A DNA stretch of 5,262 nucleotides from SIG588 sp964515215 (GTDB lineage: Bacteria > Bacillota > Clostridia > Oscillospirales > Acutalibacteraceae). The stretch is taken from assembly GCA_964515215.1 (NCBI GenBank), contig CAZESL010000124.1, forward strand, positions 1 to 5,262. Direction: 5' to 3'. The translations under genes and the position numbers were made by a program. Below are positions 1 through 5,262 of this stretch, one piece after another (position 1 is the first letter of the stretch; each line of letters starts with the position of its first letter). The notes under the pieces were generated by a model. The model did no database searches, was not told the origin of the DNA, and was given only the letters and a program-made list of their open reading frames with translations.

Positions 1-1396
1 CATCCAAGTAGATATGTTCATCAACCTTTTGCCGACTTAAAAGTGCTACCGTCTCCACGTGTGCGGTACGCGGGAACATATCCACGGGGGTGACTTGTTT
101 GGTTTGGTAGCCCAATTCGGCAAAGAGTTTCAAATCGCGCGCTAACGTAGCGGGGTCACAGGATACATACACCACGCGAGTGGGTGCCATCTCTGCGATG
201 GTGTGGATCACGTCGGGCGTACACCCTTTGCGGGGCGGGTCAATGATCACCACGTCGGGACATATCCCTTCATCGCGCAACTGACGTGCCGCTTCGCCCG
301 CATCAGCGCAGAGGAAGCGTGCCGTCTGCACGCCGTTACGTTCGGCGTTGCGCCGTGCATCCGCCACAGCGGCGGCGACCACCTCGACCCCGATCAATTG
401 TTTCACTTTACTTGCCATCGACAGACCGATAGTGCCTGTGCCGCAATAAAGGTCGAGCAACGTCTCTTCCCCCGTCAAAGCGGCGGCATCCGCCGCCAGA
501 GAATACAACACTTCCGCTTGGGTGTGATTCACTTGATAGAACGAGCGCGGAGACAGCGAAAACCGCAACCCGCACAGGCAATCCTCGATCGTGCCGTTGC
601 CAAAGAGCGGAAACTCATCGTCTCCCAACACTACGTTGGTATCCTTACGGTTGATGTTCACCACCACCGTGCACACACCCGTAACTTCGCGCAGGCGCGC
701 CACCAGATCGTCCGTTTGCGGCAATCGTCCGCTCGTGCAAACGAGACACACCATGATCTGCCCCGTTGCCTCCGCTTTGCGGATATACACGTGCCGCAAA
801 AGCCCGCTGCCGTCCGCTTCGTTATACGCTTTGACGCCCGCCGCGTCGCCCCACGCGGCAACGGCATTCAACACCTGTTCAAATTCCGCGGGTTGCAACA
901 GACAATCCCGCTGTTCCACCAAACGGTGACTGCGGGGTGCATAAAACCCAAAGCGCAAGCCGTCTTCACCGTTCGCCACGGGATACTGCGCCTTGTTGCG
1001 GTAGCGTTCGGGTACGCTTCCCACGATAGGGTTCGGTGTCACCGTAATACCGCCGATACGGGAGAGTGCATCCGCTACCCGTTGCCATTTGTAGCGCAGT
1101 TCCGCTTCGTAGGTCACGTGACGGTACACACACCCGCCGCAGGGAGCGGATACGGGACAGGCATCCTCGGCGGTGGACAGGCGATCCGCCCCTGCCAAAA
1201 GGAGTTGTTCCGCACGGCCGTACGCAAACCGTTTTTCCACTTTCACAATACGGCAAAGTATGCGGTCACCAACGGCCGTGACGGGGATAAACACCGCCAT
1301 GCCTTTTTCACCGTTTTCAATACAGTGTGCAATGCCGTTCCCTTCGGAAGACATTGCCTCCACCGCAAGTTCGATCATATCGTTCTTTTTAGGCAT
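1..1396 (-). CDS. rlmD: 23S rRNA (uracil-C5)-methyltransferase, RlmD/RlmCD (TrmA) family, 3' end cut by window edge
   Basis: This enzyme transfers a methyl group from SAM to C5 of uridine in 23S rRNA (U1939 for RlmD; U747 as well for the dual Gram-positive RlmCD); it acts in the cytoplasm. 465 residues are visible without a stop. In order: a TRAM RNA-binding domain (about 10-65); an Fe-S cysteine set C80-x5-C86-x2-C89 plus C165 in RDCLLQ; the SAM-binding loop LLDLYCGTGTIG (313-324); IDPPRKGC (385-392); the nucleophile C413 in VSCDPATLARDL; and the proposed general base E448 in HVETV. All key family residues are present, so it should be active. The ATG start at 1396 is fixed by GAGGA five bases upstream and by the TRAM domain beginning soon after. 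It follows the CotH gene by 8 bases. The frame continues to the left edge, 11 residues past LLSR, so the true C-terminus lies outside. The family call is firm; which uridine(s) it methylates, and so RlmD versus RlmCD, cannot be decided here. Confidence 0.95.
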   Translation of the reverse strand, partial: MPKKNDMIELAVEAMSSEGNGIAHCIENGEKGMAVFIPVTAVGDRILCRIVKVEKRFAYGRAEQLLLAGADRLSTAEDACPVSAPCGGCVYRHVTYEAELRYKWQRVADALSRIGGITVTPNPIVGSVPERYRNKAQYPVANGEDGLRFGFYAPRSHRLVEQRDCLLQPAEFEQVLNAVAAWGDAAGVKAYNEADGSGLLRHVYIRKAEATGQIMVCLVCTSGRLPQTDDLVARLREVTGVCTVVVNINRKDTNVVLGDDEFPLFGNGTIEDCLCGLRFSLSPRSFYQVNHTQAEVLYSLAADAAALTGEETLLDLYCGTGTIGLSMASKVKQLIGVEVVAAAVADARRNAERNGVQTARFLCADAGEAARQLRDEGICPDVVIIDPPRKGCTPDVIHTIAEMAPTRVVYVSCDPATLARDLKLFAELGYQTKQVTPVDMFPRTAHVETVALLSRQKVDEHIYLD

Positions 1397-1401
1397 ACCG
1401 T

Positions 1402-1406
1402 TCCTC
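1402..1406 (-). promoter_or_regulatory. Ribosome binding site of rlmD, overlapping the upstream stop codon
   Basis: On the minus strand the sequence TGAGGAACGGTATG carries GAGGA five bases before the rlmD ATG. Its first two bases are shared with the TGA stop (1407-1405) of the CotH-domain gene. A ribosome ending on the upstream gene would sit on this site, so translational coupling is likely (inference). Confidence 0.75.
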
Positions 1407-4368
1407 ATTCATACTCTGCAAGATACGCATCCATCTCTGCCTGCGACAACCCGAAATAGGTCGGCAGATAGCCGCTTTGGTTGGTGCAGGTCTCGATCAG
1501 ATGCTGTTTGGTCTGTGCGGTCTTCTTCTCAATAATACCGCGCAAGGTGCGGCAGTGGCTCTCCCATGCCGCAACCGTGCCCGGCTCACCCCACCGTGCG
1601 ATATGCGCTTCCATTTCGGGCGCGATCTCGGCGAGCAATTCATCGTAGATGGACAAGAGCCGTTCGGTCGCAAAGGTGGTGTGCAGATGGCGCAGATACT
1701 CACGGATAAACTTGTCGCGGAACGTGTCGTTTTGCATCAGCCCGCACATCAGCGTGGTATCAAACATTTTGGCGATACCGTGGCCCGCGGGGTTTACGAT
1801 CTCCTCGATCATATTCCACTGATAGGTAGACGTCGATAACGCCCAATCCATATCGAACATGACCCACCGCCATTTGCCGTCCGAGCGCACTTTATAATAC
1901 TTGATATTGCCCGTATCGGTGTTGTTGAAGAAACTTTCGCATATCCAGTAATTGATGAGTTCGTCCACGTCCACCTGATCGCACACGTATTGATAGTTCG
2001 CCTCATCCTTCAGGCTGTGCGTCTCTACGAATTCCAGCAACGCTTCGTGGGCATCGTACGAGCCGGACATGATCATATTGTTTCCCTTGATCATATCCAT
2101 ATCATCTTCCGACACACCCGTGCGGTTGGAGACATAGGCTTCGCAGATCTTCTCGCGCAGGTCGTACAGACCGTAATACTCCCCGTTGATATACACGACG
2201 ATCGGTTGATAGTCCATAATATCCAGATCCATCTGATCCTTCACGACCATCGCGGTAAAGGCGTCGCGAATGTGGGCTTTGTTGATATCCTGCCCCGAAT
2301 TACGGAGCACCAATTCGGAATACACGTTGGTAGCGGACTCTCCGAAAAACGGATAGCACACCTCGGTCACGCCGTATTTGTCACGCATATTGATGGACAC
2401 GCTTTTCTGCTTTTGTGCGCGGCTGTACTGACCGAACACCTTGATGCCCGCATTAAACTCCAATTGCGCTTGCCCGTTTTCATCCACGTATTCCACGTGT
2501 ACAGGTCTTTCCCAATCTTTCCAGTAGTTTGCCCCCACGTGCGGAAAGGTCTCCGTATATCCCGGTCCATCCGCAAAAATGCCCGTGTGGTAATCGTAGA
2601 GATTGGCAGGATCGGTAGAAAGAAACATCACGGGCAATGTGTGACGTGCCCCCACGATGTAACTGCCCGCACTGTCATCCGACGGCATATACCCCTCTCG
2701 CCACGCTTTGGCACGGATGGTCACAGTCTCGTTCACCGTGATGGGTGCGGTGTACAAGGGAGATTCCTTTGTCGGAGTACTGCCGTCGGTCGTGTAATGA
2801 ATTTCCGCATTCGGGCAGGTGATGGTCACCACTGTGCCCGCTTCGGCGTACCCGCTCGCCAGAGAAAAGACGGGAGTTGCTACGGGGCCGCGGTTGCCGC
2901 TTTCGGGGTTGGCGGCGGCAGGCGTTGCGGTGGTGAAATAATACATTTTGTTATCCGTCATGCTGATACGCCCGCAAGATTGACGGTCGTCCAAACGACC
3001 GCTCGTAAAACTGTCCGTCACCACGCCACGTTCATCAAACAGATAGAGTTTTTCGCCGTAACGTGTGATACCGAAGGTCGCAAACTGCTCGCCCGTGCTT
3101 GCTTTATACATCTCCTCATCCGCACCACAGTAGACCACGAAATAGCCGCCCGCTTCCAGTGTGACATCGGGCAAAGCGCATCCCTTCTCGGCCGATTTAT
3201 TGCCCGAGAGCCTGTATCCCAAAAGGGAAACAGGCTCCGTTGTCGGATTATACAATTCCACAAAATCATAGGTCTGTCCGTCGGATGCAGAAAGACCAGT
3301 ACGGTTGACCGCCGCCACTTCGTTGATAACGAGCGCTTTGCTCATGGGATACAACGCACTGTTGATCTCGTCAAAACCCGTCACGTTGTTTTCCGCGGCA
3401 GGGGTGGTACGCGCAAAGAATTTCCACGCACTGCGGTCGGCGGTACGACCGTAACTCAAATTGGAGGTGAGCGCAAACACGGGTACGCTGTCCGCCACGC
3501 GTTTGACGGTGTCGTACAACGTCAGCGTATCTTCTTTTCCGTTCAAACTGAAATCGGCGTGCAGTTCACTGCCGTCCACGTACGCGATCGTCTTGCCCGA
3601 AAGGAACACCAACAAGTATTCACCTGCCGCAAGCATCACATCGGGAAAGATCCATTTATCGTTTTTTGTCGCATCGTCCGACAGTGCGAATCCCTGCAAA
3701 CTCACCGCACTGTCGCCGTAGTTATACAATTCCACCCAGGCGGAAAAATCACCGTCCACATCCGCCAGTGTCACGGTATCGGACGTAGTATACTCGTTGA
3801 TACACACCGTAACGTTGGAGGTAGACACGCTCGGCTGTGCAGCGTCCGTCTTCAATCCCGAATTGGCGGCGGCAGGGGTCGGCGTTGCAAAATACACGGT
3901 ATTCCCCGCCACGTCACTGCCGCAGGTGAGATTTTCACCCAAGTTGATGATCTCCACTTTCGAGAGCATATCTCCGTCAGGAGTGTACAGATACACAGTC
4001 TCCCCCGTTGCTTTGAGCGAAAACGGCAGGTGGATCACACGGTTTGCTACGTCGGCGGCATTCTTGCCCGAAGCATACACCACCCAGTACTCTCCTGCCT
4101 TGATGGTTACCGCAGGAAATACGTACCGTTTCGGCTCGTTAGCGTCATCGGTCAACGAAAAGCCTGAAAGATCAATGTCCTTATCGGTCGGGTTATACAG
4201 TTCCACCCAATCGGAATAGTCTCCGTCGGGGTCGGCAAGAATACCATTATTCTGTGCCATCACTTCCGAAATACACAGCGTTCTCGTCTGTGTACCGGAC
4301 GGAGCACACCCTGCAAACGTCGCAAGCAACAGCACCAACACGGTCAACAACGCCACAAACCGTTTCAT
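1405..4368 (-). CDS. CotH kinase-domain lipoprotein with three lamin-tail domains and a chitobiase-type domain
   Basis: A predicted membrane-anchored, exported protein of 987 residues. A lipoprotein signal peptide ends at C21. Three lamin-tail domains follow (about 28-168, 184-328, 345-488), each opening with a C/V-I-[SN]-E strand and closing near T-P-A-A-x-N. Next is a chitobiase/Fn3-associated domain (about 498-571) with the hallmark YTTDGSTPT. The C-terminal third (about 576-960) is a CotH domain: KVFGQYSRAQKQKS near 644-656, INGEYYGLYDLREKI near 727-740, NNTD ending at D818, and WVMFDMDWAL with D839 and D841. CotH of Bacillus is an atypical protein kinase that phosphorylates spore-coat proteins; here the domain would face outside, and its substrate is unknown. 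ATG 4368 is preferred over GTG 4374 because AAGGG lies 10 bases before ATG but only 4 before GTG, and MKR gives a normal signal-peptide start. The gene lies 14 bases after popT and 8 before rlmD. Lamin-tail domains are thought to be adhesion or binding modules; that role is inferred. The domain calls are strong; kinase activity is not shown. Confidence 0.93.
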   Translation of the reverse strand: MKRFVALLTVLVLLLATFAGCAPSGTQTRTLCISEVMAQNNGILADPDGDYSDWVELYNPTDKDIDLSGFSLTDDANEPKRYVFPAVTIKAGEYWVVYASGKNAADVANRVIHLPFSLKATGETVYLYTPDGDMLSKVEIINLGENLTCGSDVAGNTVYFATPTPAAANSGLKTDAAQPSVSTSNVTVCINEYTTSDTVTLADVDGDFSAWVELYNYGDSAVSLQGFALSDDATKNDKWIFPDVMLAAGEYLLVFLSGKTIAYVDGSELHADFSLNGKEDTLTLYDTVKRVADSVPVFALTSNLSYGRTADRSAWKFFARTTPAAENNVTGFDEINSALYPMSKALVINEVAAVNRTGLSASDGQTYDFVELYNPTTEPVSLLGYRLSGNKSAEKGCALPDVTLEAGGYFVVYCGADEEMYKASTGEQFATFGITRYGEKLYLFDERGVVTDSFTSGRLDDRQSCGRISMTDNKMYYFTTATPAAANPESGNRGPVATPVFSLASGYAEAGTVVTITCPNAEIHYTTDGSTPTKESPLYTAPITVNETVTIRAKAWREGYMPSDDSAGSYIVGARHTLPVMFLSTDPANLYDYHTGIFADGPGYTETFPHVGANYWKDWERPVHVEYVDENGQAQLEFNAGIKVFGQYSRAQKQKSVSINMRDKYGVTEVCYPFFGESATNVYSELVLRNSGQDINKAHIRDAFTAMVVKDQMDLDIMDYQPIVVYINGEYYGLYDLREKICEAYVSNRTGVSEDDMDMIKGNNMIMSGSYDAHEALLEFVETHSLKDEANYQYVCDQVDVDELINYWICESFFNNTDTGNIKYYKVRSDGKWRWVMFDMDWALSTSTYQWNMIEEIVNPAGHGIAKMFDTTLMCGLMQNDTFRDKFIREYLRHLHTTFATERLLSIYDELLAEIAPEMEAHIARWGEPGTVAAWESHCRTLRGIIEKKTAQTKQHLIETCTNQSGYLPTYFGLSQAEMDAYLAEYE
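2905..4287 (-). repeat. Three tandem lamin-tail domain repeats inside the CotH-domain gene
   Basis: Three diverged protein-level repeats of about 140-145 residues lie at roughly 4287-3865, 3819-3385 and 3336-2905. Shared marks in each are an opening INE/ISE strand, a [DN]-[FY]-x-x-[WF]-V-E-L-Y-N strand, a L-x-G-[FY]-x-L-[ST] turn, a P-x-V-x-[LI]-x-A-G-x-Y strand, and an ending TPAAxN. At DNA level the domain ends of copies 1 and 3 share an identical 14-base stretch (3863-3876 and 2909-2922), but overall the copies are well diverged, so the duplication is old. Confidence 0.88.
4306..4368 (-). other. Lipoprotein (Sec/SPII) signal peptide and lipobox of the CotH-domain protein
   Basis: The N-terminus reads MKR, then a hydrophobic stretch rich in L, V and A, then TFAGC, followed by the small polar residues APSGTQT. 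Cleavage before C21 and lipid attachment would tether the protein to the outer face of the cytoplasmic membrane. The -3 position is F rather than the usual L, a tolerated but less typical lipobox; the -2 A, -1 G and +1 C fit well. Confidence 0.85.
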
Positions 4369-4378
4369 ACACACTCAA

Positions 4379-4383
4379 CCCTT
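4379..4383 (-). promoter_or_regulatory. Ribosome binding site of the CotH-domain gene; decides its start
   Basis: AAGGG on the minus strand begins at the last base of the popT stop codon (TGA 4385-4383). It is 10 bases from ATG 4368 and 4 bases from GTG 4374. Aligned with the anti-Shine-Dalgarno as the 5' part of AAGGAGG, the effective spacing is normal only for the ATG. The site is weaker than the one in front of popT. Confidence 0.6.
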
Positions 4384-5198
4384 CACTCTTTGATCCGAAG
4401 TAACAGATACGACAGCACGGCCGCCCCCAACGCCAAAGCACCCATCCAGACGCCCTGGCTCACACCTGTCGGTATGGGAATGATCGGCCAGATCGAGCCG
4501 AGCAACATACCGAGCACCGCAAAACTCATCCAGCCGTGCGCCTTTCTATACGCCCAGTTGAGCAACCGTGCCAAAGACAGGAAAACGGTACAAAATCCGA
4601 CCCCGACCAACAAAAGCCGCAGAATATCCAGATCGTTCACCGCCACGAGCAACGGTTCGTACACACCGAGCCCCATCAGTACAAAGGCGGCACTCGTACC
4701 CGGCAAGACACTGCCAAGCCCCAGTATCCCGCCGCACACCAACACGAACCAGTACGGCAACGCACCGTCGATCACGGTATATTGCAGCCCCTGAAAGGTG
4801 GTCACCCACGCGACAGCCAGCGCACACGGCACGGCAGCCAGCAGATAGCGCAGGCGGAACCCGTCCCGCGCGGCGGCGCGAAACACCGAGGGCAACGTAC
4901 CCGCGATCAAACCGATAAACACCGCACACGTTACGACGGTATAGGTCGAGAACAAGAAGAGGATCAACCGCCCGAACAACAACATACCGAGCGCCATCCC
5001 GATACCCAGCGGTGCCAGAAATTGCACCTTCTGCCGAAAATCCTTCCGCAAGGTACCGATAGCGGCTGTGATCGGCTCGTACAGTCCGAAGATCACCGCA
5101 ACGGCGCCGCCGCTGATACCGGGAGCAATGGCGGCGATCCCCATCAAAAAGCCCGTTACGGTCATAAGAAGAAACGTGCGCGTATCACTCTTTTGCAT
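4383..5198 (-). CDS. popT: DUF368/PopT-family undecaprenyl-phosphate translocase (polytopic membrane protein)
   Basis: A 271-residue integral membrane protein of the DUF368 family, which is the usual family length. PopT members are known to return undecaprenyl phosphate from the outer to the inner leaflet of the cytoplasmic membrane for reuse in cell-wall and surface-glycan synthesis. The sequence shows about eight hydrophobic segments and two related motifs: APGISGG (25-31) followed by LYEPI, and LPGTSAA (165-171) followed by VYEPL. They mark the two repeated halves of the fold, probably dipping into the membrane as re-entrant loops. The ATG at 5198 is chosen because a perfect AGGAGG lies 6 bases upstream; an in-frame TTG at 5225 would add 9 residues encoded by the ribosome binding site itself. 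It is the first complete gene of the apparent operon and is followed after 14 bases by the CotH-domain lipoprotein gene. The second motif has A where family members, as remembered, usually have G (PG-x-SG). The family call is firm; the transport role is transferred from characterised homologues. Confidence 0.92.
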   Translation of the reverse strand: MQKSDTRTFLLMTVTGFLMGIAAIAPGISGGAVAVIFGLYEPITAAIGTLRKDFRQKVQFLAPLGIGMALGMLLFGRLILFLFSTYTVVTCAVFIGLIAGTLPSVFRAAARDGFRLRYLLAAVPCALAVAWVTTFQGLQYTVIDGALPYWFVLVCGGILGLGSVLPGTSAAFVLMGLGVYEPLLVAVNDLDILRLLLVGVGFCTVFLSLARLLNWAYRKAHGWMSFAVLGMLLGSIWPIIPIPTGVSQGVWMGALALGAAVLSYLLLRIKE

Positions 5199-5204
5199 AG
5201 CGTT

Positions 5205-5210
5205 CCTCCT
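5205..5210 (-). promoter_or_regulatory. Strong ribosome binding site of popT; decides its start
   Basis: AGGAGG on the minus strand lies 6 bases before ATG 5198. It is the strongest ribosome binding site in the window and argues firmly for the shorter 271-residue product over the TTG start at 5225. Confidence 0.9.
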
Positions 5211-5221
5211 AGGGTGAGCAT

Positions 5222-5260
5222 TCAAACCCGAACTCCGTTTTTGAAAGGCGGATTTTCACT
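5222..5260 (-). other. Possible last codons of an upstream gene running in from the right edge
   Basis: On the minus strand one frame is open from the window edge and stops at TGA 5224-5222, giving 12 residues (SENPPFKNGVRV). If real, the upstream gene would end 23 bases before popT, in keeping with the tight packing of the rest. The stretch is too short to recognise, and other frames stop at 5262-5260 and 5258-5256. No promoter or convincing terminator is visible in the 64 bases before popT. Confidence 0.2.
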
Positions 5261-5262
5261 CA

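Noticed and set aside
203..1459. A 418-codon open frame on the plus strand opposite rlmD
   Set aside because: It is also in exact codon register with rlmD and explained by the same codon avoidance; the rlmD frame carries all the catalytic motifs.
2305..2320. Possible short inverted repeat (ACCAATTCGGAAT area) inside the CotH domain
   Set aside because: It has weak pairing and lies within well-conserved coding sequence, so coding constraint explains it.
1990..4167. A 725-codon open frame on the plus strand opposite the CotH-domain gene
   Set aside because: It is in exact codon register with the real gene, so it stays open simply because that gene lacks TTA, CTA and TCA codons there. Its product is rich in R, H and Q with no recognisable domain, and the minus-strand frame has clear domains throughout.
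4369..4374. GTG at 4374 as start of the CotH-domain gene
   Set aside because: It leaves only 4 bases after the AAGGG ribosome binding site and adds Met-Cys before a normal MKR signal-peptide start; ATG 4368 fits better.
5199..5225. TTG at 5225 as start of popT, giving 280 residues
   Set aside because: The added codons include the perfect AGGAGG of the downstream ATG and encode a polar stretch unlike the rest of the protein.
5232..5256. Possible hairpin TCCG/CGGA near the right edge followed by a T run
   Set aside because: The stem is only four pairs with an 11-base loop and the T run is short; too weak to call a terminator.

Overview
The window holds three protein genes, all on the minus strand and packed head to tail with almost no space between them, so it reads like one transcription unit running from right to left. 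In transcription order they are: a DUF368/PopT-family membrane protein (5198 to 4383), a large lipoprotein with three lamin-tail domains, a chitobiase-type beta-sandwich and a C-terminal CotH kinase domain (4368 to 1405), and a TrmA/RlmD-family 23S rRNA uracil-C5 methyltransferase (1396 to the left edge, where it is cut off). The gaps are 14 and 8 bases. Each gene has its own Shine-Dalgarno sequence, and for rlmD that sequence overlaps the stop codon of the gene before it.

The organism is most likely a Firmicutes/Clostridia-type bacterium of moderate to high GC. The reasons are the strong AGGAGG-type ribosome binding site, the lipoprotein signal peptide on a CotH/lamin-tail protein, and a methyltransferase carrying an Fe-S cysteine set and a sequence that continues past the catalytic core. 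This is an inference from style and gene content; no rRNA or other marker is present to fix the taxon.

Functionally, the first gene probably recycles the undecaprenyl-phosphate carrier lipid across the membrane. The second is predicted to be anchored on the outer face of the cytoplasmic membrane and may be a protein kinase acting outside the cytoplasm. The third modifies 23S rRNA and has no evident pathway link to the other two. The pairing of a carrier-lipid translocase with an exported CotH-type kinase is the most interesting thing here, but a functional link is only a hypothesis.

No tRNA, rRNA, CRISPR array, insertion sequence, riboswitch or convincing terminator was seen. The 64 bases to the right of the first gene hold its ribosome binding site and possibly the last codons of an upstream gene; no promoter could be recognised. 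There is no gene-free stretch longer than about 65 bases. Long open frames on the plus strand opposite the second and third genes are judged to be codon-usage shadows.
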